From Sabulitectum sp964386635 (GTDB taxonomy: Bacteria > Fermentibacterota > Fermentibacteria > Fermentibacterales > JCC-6), in the NCBI GenBank assembly GCA_964386635.1, contig CAYLRO010000005.1:1-64000 (forward strand): a stretch of DNA of 64,000 nt. The letters run 5' to 3'. A model generated the notes under the pieces. The model ran no database searches and was not told the origin of the DNA. It saw only the letters and a program-made list of their open reading frames with translations. The position numbers and the translations under genes are program-made. Positions 44,278 through 52,696 of the stretch are shown piece by piece. Position 1 is the first letter of the stretch; each line of letters begins with the position of its first letter.

Positions 44278-44302
44278 CCTGAAACGGTTCAGATAGTATA
44301 GA
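44274..44302 (+). promoter_or_regulatory. Sigma-70-type promoter for rplU-folD
   Basis: TTGACC at 44274-44279 and TATAGA at 44297-44302, 17 bases apart, give a near-consensus promoter overlapping the end of rng. Transcription starting near 44309 would yield a leader of about 64 bases before the rplU TTG. Confidence 0.75.
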
Positions 44303-44329
44303 ATTGCGCTGTTCGGATGAATATATGTT

Positions 44330-44347
44330 GTACGCATGTAAGCGTAC
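44330..44347 (+). promoter_or_regulatory. Leader hairpin upstream of rplU
   Basis: GTACGC at 44330-44335 and GCGTAC at 44342-44347 form a perfect six-base stem around ATGTAA in the rplU leader, 25 bases ahead of the TTG. L21 autoregulates through leader structures in some bacteria; whether this one does is unknown. It is also a GTAC-type palindrome. Confidence 0.45.
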
Positions 44348-44372
44348 TTGGGAAATAAAACGGAGGTACATC

Positions 44373-44687
44373 TTGTACGCGATAATCAAAACAGGCGGAA
44401 CACAGTTTCGCGTTGAACCAGGCATGAAGCTTCTCATTCCCAGCCTGGAAGGCGAAAACGGTTCCAGCCTCAGTTTCAATGAAGTTCTTCTGGTTGCCAA
44501 GGATGACAAGGTAGTGGTGGGACATCCCTTCATTGAAGGTATCAGAGTCACTGCGAAGATCATTGAGCAGACAAAGGGTCCCAAAGTAACCATCTACAAG
44601 CGTAAAAGACGCAAGGGTTACGAGAGAAAGACCGGTCACAGACAGAACCATACCTGGGTTGAAATAGAGAAAATCTCAAAAGGCTGA
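44373..44687 (+). CDS. rplU: 50S ribosomal protein L21
   Basis: A 104-residue L21 from a TTG start at 44373, chosen because CGGAGG lies seven bases upstream and the sequence then matches the L21 front (YAIIKTGGTQFRVEPG). The end (KVTIYKRKRRKGYERKTGHRQNHTWVEIEKI) is the conserved rRNA-binding part. An ATG at 44304 in the same frame would precede the leader hairpin and is rejected. The usual partner rpmA (L27) is absent; the next gene is folD, one base later. Confidence 0.96.
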   Translation: MYAIIKTGGTQFRVEPGMKLLIPSLEGENGSSLSFNEVLLVAKDDKVVVGHPFIEGIRVTAKIIEQTKGPKVTIYKRKRRKGYERKTGHRQNHTWVEIEKISKG

Positions 44688-44688
44688 C

Positions 44689-45531
44689 ATGGCTGTTGTT
44701 CTTTCAGGCAGGAAGTTTGCGAAGACTGTAAGAACATCCGTCAGGGAAAAGGTGGCTGCTCTTCAGGGGTCGCCCCCTGGACTTGTCGTCATTCTTGTGG
44801 GTAATGATCCTGCAAGTGAAGTTTATGTTTCTTCCAAAGAGCGAGCCTGTGCCCGCACAGGTATTGCTGGAAGTGTAATCAGACTTCCCGGGGATACCAC
44901 TGAAGAACAGGTTCTCACTAAGATACATCAGCTTAATGATGACAGCAGTGTTAACGGTATTCTTGTTCAGCTTCCTCTTCCAGCTCACATCTCACCTGAG
45001 AAAATTGCTTCCGCTGTTTTGCCCGAGAAGGATGTGGACGGTTTCCATCCTGTTAATGTAGGCAGACTGTGGCGGGGGGAAGAAGGTCTGTTTCCCTGCA
45101 CGCCATATGGAATAATCGGCCTTCTGAAACACTATGAGATACCCCTTGCAGGCAAAGATGTTCTGGTTATCGGCAGATCCAACATTGTAGGCAAACCAAT
45201 GGCAGCATTGCTTCTCAGAGAGAACTGTACCGTTACTGTTGCTCACAGCAGGACAGCTGATCTGGAAAAAAAGTGCGCCCGGGCTGATATAGTCATTGCT
45301 GCAGTGGGCAGAACCAGGATGATAACCTCCAGCTGGATAAAAGAGGGTGCTGTTGTAATTGATGTGGGAATGAACAGGGATGAGCAGGGTGAACTCGCAG
45401 GTGATGTGGACTATGATGATGTATTTGAGAAGTGCTCTGCAATTACTCCTGTTCCAGGCGGTGTAGGCCCTCTTACCATTGCTTTTCTGCTTGAGAACAC
45501 CCTGAAAGCCAGAATCAATAGTCCCCAGTAG
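44689..45531 (+). CDS. folD: Methylenetetrahydrofolate dehydrogenase/cyclohydrolase FolD
   Basis: A 280-residue bifunctional enzyme giving 10-formyl-THF, used in purine synthesis. Family motifs: VGNDPASEVYVSSKERACARTGI (substrate Lys in the family's YVxxK), GILVQLPLPAHI, PVNVGRLWRGEEGLFPCTPYGIIGLL, DVLVIGRSNIVGKPMAALLL (NADP site) and PVPGGVGPLTIAFLLENT. It is one base after rplU, in place of rpmA, and is followed by a terminator. Confidence 0.96.
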   Translation: MAVVLSGRKFAKTVRTSVREKVAALQGSPPGLVVILVGNDPASEVYVSSKERACARTGIAGSVIRLPGDTTEEQVLTKIHQLNDDSSVNGILVQLPLPAHISPEKIASAVLPEKDVDGFHPVNVGRLWRGEEGLFPCTPYGIIGLLKHYEIPLAGKDVLVIGRSNIVGKPMAALLLRENCTVTVAHSRTADLEKKCARADIVIAAVGRTRMITSSWIKEGAVVIDVGMNRDEQGELAGDVDYDDVFEKCSAITPVPGGVGPLTIAFLLENTLKARINSPQ

Positions 45532-45550
45532 TTCATTCACTGATTCTGCT

Positions 45551-45584
45551 CCGGGGTATTCACCATCTGAATGCTCCGGTTTTT
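45551..45584 (+). terminator. Rho-independent terminator of the rplU-folD unit
   Basis: CCGGGGTATTCA (45551-45562) and TGAATGCTCCGG (45568-45579) can pair over 12 bases with two wobbles around CCATC, followed by five T (45580-45584). It lies 20 bases after the folD stop. Confidence 0.75.
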
Positions 45585-45660
45585 CATTGCGGTTGACGGC
45601 TGGATGCTGTATCTAGTATCAGTCTGTACAGTGTGTATTGATGAAGGAGGGGTTTCATAA

Positions 45661-46014
45661 ATGAGTGCTACAGCAATAATTCTCCTGGTTGGTGTTGTCA
45701 GTTTCTGGACTGCAGCAGTGGTGATGGGGATGTTTCTCCTGAGATTCAGAAAAACTCTGGAAACACTGGAGAACACTCTGAACCATGTCAGGTCAGACCT
45801 GAATGAACTCACACCTGCGGTTTCAGGCACGCTCAGAGAAGTTGAGAAAACCGGGCAGGAGATGGGACAGACAGCAGCTGAGGTCAGGATTCTGGCGAAG
45901 AAAGTGAATTCCGGTTCAACGCCAAAAGCCATTTCCGGAGCTGTGAGTTATCTCCCTGCAGTTATGGGTCTTGTGCGGCTTGTGTCTCCCATGTTCAGGA
46001 GAAAAAATAGATGA
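45661..46014 (+). CDS. DUF948-like small membrane protein
   Basis: A 117-residue protein with one N-terminal membrane helix (IILLVGVVSFWTAAVVMGMFLL), a heptad-like stretch with paired-helix spacing (LETLENTLNHVRSDLNELTPAVSGTLREVEKTGQEM), and a second hydrophobic region near the end. This is the outline of DUF948 proteins, of unknown role. GGAGG precedes the ATG. A weak promoter-like TTGACG (45593) with TAGTAT (45614) lies upstream. Confidence 0.6.
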   Translation: MSATAIILLVGVVSFWTAAVVMGMFLLRFRKTLETLENTLNHVRSDLNELTPAVSGTLREVEKTGQEMGQTAAEVRILAKKVNSGSTPKAISGAVSYLPAVMGLVRLVSPMFRRKNR

Positions 46015-46970
46015 GAAGAATCTTCTTTGCTGCGGCTCTGCTTCTTGTGCTTTCATGCCGGCAGGAGTCTCTGGGTCCATTGAACGGTATACTTGTTGTA
46101 TACAGCCCAATCCTTTCCGATTACATAGACCAGGGTGGTCTGGACGAGATTAAACTGGTGGTTGAAACAGTGGATCCCGAGCAGGTATTCAGCTTTGCTT
46201 TTGCTGAGACTCAGGAATTCACAGGAACCCTGAAGGAAAGACGGGTGGTTCTCTTCCTTCTTTCTGAGCAGGATGCTGAATGGATGCCTGGTGAGCTGCA
46301 GGAACTCAATCCGGGGATTTTATCCGGTAATGACCTCTGGGCACTGAATCAGCAGGTGTTTGGTGTTTTTGTTGATCCTTCCGGTGAGGAATCTCTTCCT
46401 GAGGATCTTCCTGCACTGCTTCTTGACGCTTACAATAACCAGTTGAGAGCATATCTCTATAAAAGCTTTGTCAGCACATCCATGACCTCTGAGGCCCGCA
46501 TGGACAGTCTTGGAGAAATCGGTATTTCCATGGACATTCCAAAATCCTACAATACACACAGGTGGCTGCCGCTTGAGGGTTTTGCTCAGTATCAGAGACA
46601 ACCGGATGATGAATGTCTTCTTATCCTCAGCATCAATATTCTAAGACCCGATGCGGAGTTCACAATGGAGAACGCCATACTGGCCAGGGAAGCAATGGCG
46701 AGAACATATTTTTTCGATGCTGAAGCCGATTCTGTGGACAGAGCAAGAACAACGGGCACACCGTTTTCTTCAGGTGGATTCCAGGGATGGGAGATTACCG
46801 GTGTCTGGAGAAATCCGGAGTTTCTCAATGCCGGTGCTTTCACATCAAGGGTTCTTGACACAGGCGAGGAATGGTATATTCTCGATATGGAGGTCTACAA
46901 TCCAGGCTATGCCAAGGAACCGTACCTGCGTGAGGGCTGGATAATAATGGATACATTCCGTAAGGAGTAA
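46011..46970 (+). CDS. DUF4837-like lipoprotein
   Basis: A 319-residue lipoprotein with signal peptide and lipobox LVLSC (Cys16). The C-terminal half (YNTHRWLPLEGFAQYQRQPDDECLLILSINI, then GWEITGVWRNPEFLNAGAFTSRVLDTGEEWYILDMEVYNPGYAKEPYLREGWIIMDTF) resembles DUF4837, common in Bacteroidota, whose function is unknown. The ATG overlaps the previous stop (ATGA). The match is made by eye from the WE.TG.W / YAP..K pattern and is not certain. Confidence 0.6.
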   Translation: MRRIFFAAALLLVLSCRQESLGPLNGILVVYSPILSDYIDQGGLDEIKLVVETVDPEQVFSFAFAETQEFTGTLKERRVVLFLLSEQDAEWMPGELQELNPGILSGNDLWALNQQVFGVFVDPSGEESLPEDLPALLLDAYNNQLRAYLYKSFVSTSMTSEARMDSLGEIGISMDIPKSYNTHRWLPLEGFAQYQRQPDDECLLILSINILRPDAEFTMENAILAREAMARTYFFDAEADSVDRARTTGTPFSSGGFQGWEITGVWRNPEFLNAGAFTSRVLDTGEEWYILDMEVYNPGYAKEPYLREGWIIMDTFRKE

Positions 46971-46973
46971 AAA

Positions 46974-47630
46974 GTGCCTAACAGTGACAACGATATTCAG
47001 GAACTGTATCAGAGCTGGCTTTCCAATCCGACTCCTGCGCTTTGTGTCAGACTTGCCGGAAAGCTGCGCAGGTCGGGAAGAATCTCTGAAGCTCTGGATG
47101 TTGCGGGAACAGGCCTCAAAGACTGGCCGGACAACATTTCTGTAAATGTCGTTTTCGGCAGATCTGCTCTTGATCAGAACAAGTCGGAAGAAGCCATGAA
47201 GGTTTTTGAAAAGGTCATTTCCCTTGATCCCCTGAATCTTATAGCGATCAAGAGTCTCGGGGAACTTCATTTCAAACAGGGGAACTGGAACAGATCAATT
47301 GAATTGTTCGAAGAGTACCTTTTTGAGTATCCGGGAGATCCTGAGATAGAAGAGATGCTTTCTGCAGCCAGAGAGAAGAAAACAGAGTCTCAGAGAGAAG
47401 CCAGACTTACCGGACAGAACGTTACCTATCCGGATACCGGCAGAATGGCATCTATTCTGGCTGCCCAGAAATCAAATGGAAACCAGGAGACCGACACTGG
47501 AGCTCAGCAGGAGAATTCTCAGGAAACCAGGGCACCCCAGAGAGATTCGGGAAGAGCTCCACGGAGCCTTTTCGATCTATTCTCTTCTGAAGAGTGTTCT
47601 GAACTTGGACTTACCGCTTTTGATAAATGA
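46974..47630 (+). CDS. TPR protein
   Basis: A 218-residue protein of at least three tetratricopeptide-like units (LAGKLRRSGRISEALDVAGTGLKDWPDNISVNVVFGRSALDQNKSEEAMKVFEKVISLDPLNLIAIKSLGELHFKQGNWNRSIELFEEYL), followed by a Gln/Glu/Asn-rich low-complexity tail. No signal peptide is seen; the start is GTG at 46974, after GGAG in the end of the previous gene. Its stop overlaps the aroQ start (ATGA). Confidence 0.75.
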   Translation: MPNSDNDIQELYQSWLSNPTPALCVRLAGKLRRSGRISEALDVAGTGLKDWPDNISVNVVFGRSALDQNKSEEAMKVFEKVISLDPLNLIAIKSLGELHFKQGNWNRSIELFEEYLFEYPGDPEIEEMLSAAREKKTESQREARLTGQNVTYPDTGRMASILAAQKSNGNQETDTGAQQENSQETRAPQRDSGRAPRSLFDLFSSEECSELGLTAFDK

Positions 47631-48070
47631 CTAAGATCACTGTCCTGAATGGTCCCAGCCTGAACATGCTGGGAATTCGTGAACCTGATGTCTACGGCTC
47701 TTCAGGTTATGATGATCTGTGCAGAATGATCAGTTCCCATGCAGAATCTTCAGGTTGCCAGGTGGATTTCTTCCAGTATGATCTTCAGGGAGAAATGGTA
47801 TCATGTATTAACAAATCCTCCGGAATTTCCCGGGGGCTCATAGTGAATCCTGGAGGATATTCACACACATCAGTTGCAGTTATGGATGCCATGATAGCAT
47901 TCACAGGGCCTGTTGTTGAGGTGCATATTTCCCAGATACACAGAAGGGAACCCTTCAGACATAGAATGCTTACAGCCCGGGGAGCTGACGCTGTTATTTC
48001 AGGCGCCGGTTTCTCCGGATATCTTTCAGCAATGGACATAATACTGGAAATGCTACGGAGGAATGGTTAA
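47627..48070 (+). CDS. aroQ: 3-dehydroquinate dehydratase, type II
   Basis: A 147-residue dodecameric enzyme converting dehydroquinate to dehydroshikimate. NGPSLNMLGIREPDVYGS has the catalytic Tyr, INKSSGISRGLIVNPGGYSHTSVAV has the Asn, and VEVHISQIHRREPFRH has the His and Arg. The ATG overlaps the TPR stop and the stop overlaps the efp ATG (TAATG). The arrangement aroQ-efp is common in bacteria. Confidence 0.95.
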   Translation: MTKITVLNGPSLNMLGIREPDVYGSSGYDDLCRMISSHAESSGCQVDFFQYDLQGEMVSCINKSSGISRGLIVNPGGYSHTSVAVMDAMIAFTGPVVEVHISQIHRREPFRHRMLTARGADAVISGAGFSGYLSAMDIILEMLRRNG

Positions 48071-48633
48071 TGGCTTCATCCAATGACTTCAGAAGAGGAA
48101 TGGTACTTGAAATTGACAGCAAGTACTTTACAATAATGGAATTTCAGCATGTTAATCCAGGCAAGGGTGCTGCCTTTGTCAGATCAAAGTTAAAGGACGT
48201 TATCAGCGGCAAGGTGATTGAGAAGACATGGAGAGCAGGGGAAAAGGTTAAGGATATCCGGCTTGAGAGAAGAATCTTCCAGCTTCTTTATCACACTGAT
48301 GAAATGTACACAGTAATGGACCCCGGGACTTATGACCAGATTGACCTCTCTGCTGACCTTGTTGGAGATGCCGCCAGCTACCTCACTGACAACAGTGAAG
48401 TTGAGGTTCTGTTTGTAGGCGAAAAGGCCATAATCGTTGAGCCGCCCAACTCCGTAGACCTTCTTATTACAAAATCCGACCCTGGTCTGAAAGGTGATAC
48501 AGCTACAGGCGGATCCAAACCTGCTACGCTTGAAACCGGACTGATTGTTCAGGTTCCCCTTTTCGTGAAAGAGGGAGAACGGGTAAGGATAGATACCAGA
48601 ACAGGCGAGTACATGGAGAGAACCAAAAGCTAA
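48070..48633 (+). CDS. efp: Elongation factor P
   Basis: A 187-residue EF-P, which rescues ribosomes stalled at polyproline. The KOW-like front ends in VNPGKGAAFVR with Lys32 at the loop tip, where some EF-Ps carry a modification; no modification enzyme is in the window. The C-terminal OB domains (GLIVQVPLFVKEGERVRIDTRTGEYMERT) are intact. It runs head-on into dacB with a four-base overlap. Confidence 0.95.
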   Translation: MASSNDFRRGMVLEIDSKYFTIMEFQHVNPGKGAAFVRSKLKDVISGKVIEKTWRAGEKVKDIRLERRIFQLLYHTDEMYTVMDPGTYDQIDLSADLVGDAASYLTDNSEVEVLFVGEKAIIVEPPNSVDLLITKSDPGLKGDTATGGSKPATLETGLIVQVPLFVKEGERVRIDTRTGEYMERTKS

Positions 48634-49970
48634 AGAGTTCTGTAAAGCTCTTCAATGTATTTATCCTGCCAGGCCCTTGCTCTCCAGATGTGCCCCCGTG
48701 GTATTTGAAGGAAAACGGCAAGGGCAACGGTTCTGCCGCTTGAGGTTCTTAATACTCCGGCAATTGTGCATGTATCGTTCAGAGATCCAGTCTTCCCTCT
48801 GAAACTTCCCGGGGGTATCAGACTCATTCTTCTGGAAAGTGTGCCGTCTACACCGTTCACAGGGAAACTTGCAAGGAACTCCGGACCATATTCAAGTGAT
48901 GTTGAACCATTAAGAAAGACCTCGGTAAGTTGTTCTGGAGTTAGCAGATTCAGTCTTGACAATCCGGAACCGTCAGCCAGCTGCCAACCGATTCCACCAG
49001 GGGCAATGCTGTCCAGAAGAGCTCCTGAAATGTCGCAGCCTGCCCTTGTGGAACCGGGTTCTCCGGTGATTTCTCCTGCTATGGTTCTTAGAACCTGTTC
49101 CGCAACAAGGTTTCTGCTCCATTTATTCATTGACCCGAGAATGATCCACATTGGGTCTGAATACATAACGGAAGAAGCTCTCCAGTTTTCTCCTGAACAG
49201 TCACCGTTGAAAATTCCCTGGTAGTTAATGGACAATCCGTTCTGTTCAAGTTCTGCCTGAAGAAACCTGCAAAGCTCCTCAGGTGCACCGGCAAAGGGCT
49301 TATAGAGAATAACTCTTTCACCATTGCGTACAGTGCCGGACAGAGTAATCTCCGGTTCTCCTGTTTCCCAGTTGCCTCCTTTTGCAGTTACAGATGTTGT
49401 ACTGCCTGTTCGAAGGCCGGATGTTATCAGTTGAAGTGATGGGAGCGGGGGATAGGTGGACACATTAACGAAATCGTTTTCAGCCGATACAATTATCTCA
49501 ACAACATTGTCTCCAATGCACAGCGGTTCAACTGGAGGGCAGTAGGTTCTGTCCCAGTCCGTCTGGTCCCATCCTGGAAGATGGTTGTCTCCTGCTATGG
49601 CATCCAGATCCACATAAAGGTTCCATGCCGGTCTCTCTGGAAGAAATGCCGCTGTTTCCATTGCGGTTCTTGTAACATCCTCAGCTGAAAGGAGCGGAGC
49701 CCCGGAGCCTTTCAGAACAAGAGTTGCGGATGAGGTGTCAGCCAGAATAAAAGTGTTGTAGACGAAATCAGGGCCCAGACGCTCCAGAGCGCAGAGAGTG
49801 GTTACAGCTTTAACAGTGCTTGCAGGCCGGAAGGGCATGCTTCCGTTTACATCCAGAAGTATTTCACCGGTATCACAGTCCCGGGCGTATATACCCGCTT
49901 CCCATGAAGCGGGAATCTCAGGGGCAGTGAAATCCAGAAGCAGTGTTACCAGCAGCAGTGTCACGATCAT
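48630..49970 (-). CDS. dacB: D-alanyl-D-alanine carboxypeptidase/endopeptidase (PBP4-type, S13)
   Basis: A 446-residue serine-type enzyme that trims peptidoglycan cross-links. A signal peptide (VTLLLVTLLLDFTA) is followed by the SxxK motif as S51-T-V-K54 in FRPASTVKAVT. DGSGLSRLNLLTP carries the SxN-like motif, and RGKTGSLNDT carries KTG. The fold-typical extra domain between SxxK and SxN is present. AGGAGG precedes the ATG. It converges on efp and diverges from the parvulin-like gene. Confidence 0.9.
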   Translation of the reverse strand: MIVTLLLVTLLLDFTAPEIPASWEAGIYARDCDTGEILLDVNGSMPFRPASTVKAVTTLCALERLGPDFVYNTFILADTSSATLVLKGSGAPLLSAEDVTRTAMETAAFLPERPAWNLYVDLDAIAGDNHLPGWDQTDWDRTYCPPVEPLCIGDNVVEIIVSAENDFVNVSTYPPLPSLQLITSGLRTGSTTSVTAKGGNWETGEPEITLSGTVRNGERVILYKPFAGAPEELCRFLQAELEQNGLSINYQGIFNGDCSGENWRASSVMYSDPMWIILGSMNKWSRNLVAEQVLRTIAGEITGEPGSTRAGCDISGALLDSIAPGGIGWQLADGSGLSRLNLLTPEQLTEVFLNGSTSLEYGPEFLASFPVNGVDGTLSRRMSLIPPGSFRGKTGSLNDTCTIAGVLRTSSGRTVALAVFLQIPRGHIWRARAWQDKYIEELYRTL

Positions 49971-49981
49971 TCATCCTCCTG

Positions 49982-50010
49982 TTGACATTTCTTTCTCAGG
50001 CGATAACAAT
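49982..50010 (+). promoter_or_regulatory. Sigma-70-type promoter for the parvulin-like gene
   Basis: TTGACA at 49982-49987 and TAACAA at 50004-50009, 16 bases apart, in the 88-base gap between the divergent dacB and the TTG start at 50059. Confidence 0.5.
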
Positions 50011-50058
50011 AATGCTCTCAGGTGAACATGTAAAACTGAAGAGAAACAGGAGAAAATC

Positions 50059-51756
50059 TTGAAAATGAAAAATCTGATATTTGTCTCACTGCTTGTTTTC
50101 CTTGCCTTTGCTGGCTGCAGCTCTAATCCTTCACCAGGTGAGCCTGGTGCGGTGATTACCGTTATGGACAGATCAGTTCTCGAGGCTGATGTGACACAGT
50201 CATTCCAGAATCTGCAGGGTGATACCGTTTCCGTGGACATCCTCCGTGACAACATTCTGGCCAGAGAAATGTTCATTACCCACGCAATTCAGCTGGGACT
50301 GGAGAATGACAAGGAGGTTCTTCGACTGACTCATGAGAGACAGCGGGAGCTGCTGCAGACCAGATTGATGGCCTATGTTCTTGACCAGGTTGAGAGTGAT
50401 AATGAAGCGGCGCTGGAGTTCTGGTCCACTCTTGGAACAGGAGTTTCATATACAGCTCTTGCTCTTCGCGACAGTCTTCTTATGGACAGTATTTCCACCC
50501 TTGTACATGGTGGAGCAGATCTTTCTCCTCTGGCAGTTCAGTTCGGGCTGGATCATGTAACAATCTCCACAGCTGGAAAAATAGTTATCGACGACAGAAA
50601 CTATGCCAACACCATGGATGTTGACCATCTGGCCGGTGCTCTGGCACCAGGTCAGGTCTTCGGTCCTTTCCCGGCACCGATTGGTTACAGGATACTGCAG
50701 ATTGATTCTGTCTGGACATACGACAGTGGACCTTTCTCAGCGGATTCCCAGCGAATTGCATCCATTCTTCTTGCAAGGGAGAGAGAGAGCAGGAAGCAGC
50801 TCATGGAAGACAGTCTGAAGACAACAGCCGGTGTAGCAGCCAATCCTGCTGCCATATCCGTGATGGCTGAGAATTCTGTTGACGGGTTCACTTTTGGCGA
50901 GTTTACACCGGAGGAAGATGCCATCACTGCTGTTTCATGGGATGGAGGTTCGCGGGATATATATTCAGTAAGCAGAAACATTATGAATCTGCCTGCCTAC
51001 CTTCCAAGAGAAACAGCCAGTGAGGAATGGCTTTCCGAATATGCCGTCCGACTGGCACTCTTCGATCTTGAGATGAGTTATGCCATGGATCTGGGACTTG
51101 ATACTGTTCCAGAGACTGCAAGGGAACTGCGGATCAAGGCAATGGAAGTTCTTCTGGATGCATACTATGAGAGAATTATCGCATCAAGAGCAGTACCTGA
51201 TTCAGCATACCTGCAACAGGTTTATCTTGATGTAAGGGAAGACTTTCCTGTGGAGGAGTCACGAACCTTCAATGTTCTTTATCTGGCAGACAGGGAGCAG
51301 GTGGATGCCGCCGCTTCACTCATGGAAATCGGTAGCGACCTTCTGGAGATACGAGACCAGTTCGAAGTGTTCCCACCAATTCTGGAAGAAGGCAGTGAAT
51401 ACCTGACGGTACCTCTCATGCACGGGATGGTGCCTGAGACTGACAGAGAAGTACTGTTCGGTCTCCAGCAGGGTGAGGAGACCATTGTTTCTCTCAATGA
51501 CTCTACCGCTCTCTGGTTCAGGCTGGTATCGGTAATTCCGGAGCATACTCCAGAGTACCATGAGATAGCTGGCAGGGTTGCGTCCATTGGAGAACAGAGG
51601 GCTGAGAGTGAGGCTATTATAGGACTTGTAGATAGTCTGAAAGCGGTTTATCATCCTTATGTGAATGAGGAGTATTTCAGAGGATTCTACACACCTGTGG
51701 AAGCCGATTCGGTTTCCGCTGCCGAAGATTCAGAGGAGGTGACCGATGCACTGTAG
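50059..51756 (+). CDS. SurA/parvulin-like lipoprotein
   Basis: A 565-residue lipoprotein with lipobox LAFAGC. It resembles SurA/PpiD-type periplasmic folding factors: long N-terminal helices (DVTQSFQNLQGDTVSVDILRDNILAREMFITHAIQLGL), then a rotamase-like segment (LAPGQVFGPFPAPIGYRILQIDSVW) and repeats of a similar design later (LMHGMVPETDREVLFGLQQGEETIVSLNDSTALWFRLVSV). TTG at 50059 with AGGAG upstream, or ATG two codons on. It overlaps the zinc-ribbon gene by 11 bases. Catalytic prolyl-isomerase residues are not clear. Confidence 0.7.
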   Translation: MKMKNLIFVSLLVFLAFAGCSSNPSPGEPGAVITVMDRSVLEADVTQSFQNLQGDTVSVDILRDNILAREMFITHAIQLGLENDKEVLRLTHERQRELLQTRLMAYVLDQVESDNEAALEFWSTLGTGVSYTALALRDSLLMDSISTLVHGGADLSPLAVQFGLDHVTISTAGKIVIDDRNYANTMDVDHLAGALAPGQVFGPFPAPIGYRILQIDSVWTYDSGPFSADSQRIASILLARERESRKQLMEDSLKTTAGVAANPAAISVMAENSVDGFTFGEFTPEEDAITAVSWDGGSRDIYSVSRNIMNLPAYLPRETASEEWLSEYAVRLALFDLEMSYAMDLGLDTVPETARELRIKAMEVLLDAYYERIIASRAVPDSAYLQQVYLDVREDFPVEESRTFNVLYLADREQVDAAASLMEIGSDLLEIRDQFEVFPPILEEGSEYLTVPLMHGMVPETDREVLFGLQQGEETIVSLNDSTALWFRLVSVIPEHTPEYHEIAGRVASIGEQRAESEAIIGLVDSLKAVYHPYVNEEYFRGFYTPVEADSVSAAEDSEEVTDAL

Positions 51757-52696
51757 GAGCTGCGGTCATGATAACAGGAACAGAAGTACGGGCAGATGCG
51801 ATAACTGCGGATTCAAACTTGATGAGCAGAATGAACCGATGTCAGTACAGAGAGCTGCATTGCAGAAACCGCTGGAGGACATAACCCGTGAGGCGTCGGA
51901 AGATCCGCCGAATCTTGTTCCTTCGAGAAAGAGTTCAGCAGGAATGATCGGTGTTCTGATTTTTCTGGCAGGTCTGGTGGGGACAATATTCATTGTCAGG
52001 AACTTTGAAAGATCAGTTTATGAGCCTGTAGTTCAGCTCAGCGCTGAAGAACTGGGTGAGGTAGAGATTCCCCTTGACTCACTGCCTATCGTTCTGGGTA
52101 CTGAAATCGTTTATGTGTTTAATGATCAGGGTACCTCTGCTGCACCGAGAACCAATGTGGATCTCTCTCTTATTCCCGAGGGAACCAGAGTCTCTTTCAT
52201 TGCACTGGGTTCAATTTCTATTCAGCCTGTAGTGAACTACATGCAGCAGAAAATAAACGGATCTGACTTCCGTTACCTGACAACAGATTCACTTTACTCC
52301 TGGTATGATTCGACCAAAACAGAGTATTCAGCTATCCCAATACTTAAACCGGTGCCTTCTCCAGAGCAGGATTCTACTGCTGTGCAGCCTGTGGACCTGA
52401 AGATCCTTTTCACTGATGAATGGCTGAGATTCATCGTGGAAGAGTACAACACTGATGTTGTAGAGCCAGCCACCGGCCTTGCATTTAACGGCAGAACCTT
52501 CACCAGGGTTCTGGATCAGGTTGAGCGTTCCATCAGCAGACGGAATACTGACCAGAGACCTGTTCATATCACACTGCTTTTCCCGGGAACAGTTTCACTT
52601 GCAGAAGCTGTTGAGATGGCTGAATCAGTATCAGTATACACTGATTCACTGGGATATCTGGGCTATCATGTGAAGTGGGTAAATGTCACAGAATAG
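51746..52696 (+). CDS. Membrane protein with N-terminal zinc ribbon
   Basis: A 316-residue protein. Cys3, Cys6, Cys18 and Cys21 form a zinc ribbon at the N-terminus. One transmembrane helix (GMIGVLIFLAGLVGTIFIV) lies at about 66-84. The remaining part is presumably periplasmic and has no recognised family; the last part (VHITLLFPGTVSLAEAVEMAESVSVYTDSLGYLGYHVKWVNV) looks like a ferredoxin-like or ExbD-like fold by its strand/helix spacing. It overlaps the parvulin-like gene and the M20 peptidase gene at both ends. Confidence 0.6.
   Translation: MHCRSCGHDNRNRSTGRCDNCGFKLDEQNEPMSVQRAALQKPLEDITREASEDPPNLVPSRKSSAGMIGVLIFLAGLVGTIFIVRNFERSVYEPVVQLSAEELGEVEIPLDSLPIVLGTEIVYVFNDQGTSAAPRTNVDLSLIPEGTRVSFIALGSISIQPVVNYMQQKINGSDFRYLTTDSLYSWYDSTKTEYSAIPILKPVPSPEQDSTAVQPVDLKILFTDEWLRFIVEEYNTDVVEPATGLAFNGRTFTRVLDQVERSISRRNTDQRPVHITLLFPGTVSLAEAVEMAESVSVYTDSLGYLGYHVKWVNVTE

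Noticed and set aside
45593..45619. Promoter-like TTGACG and TAGTAT upstream of the DUF948-like gene
   Set aside because: The spacing is 15 bases and the -10 match is weak, so I keep it only as a remark in that gene's entry.
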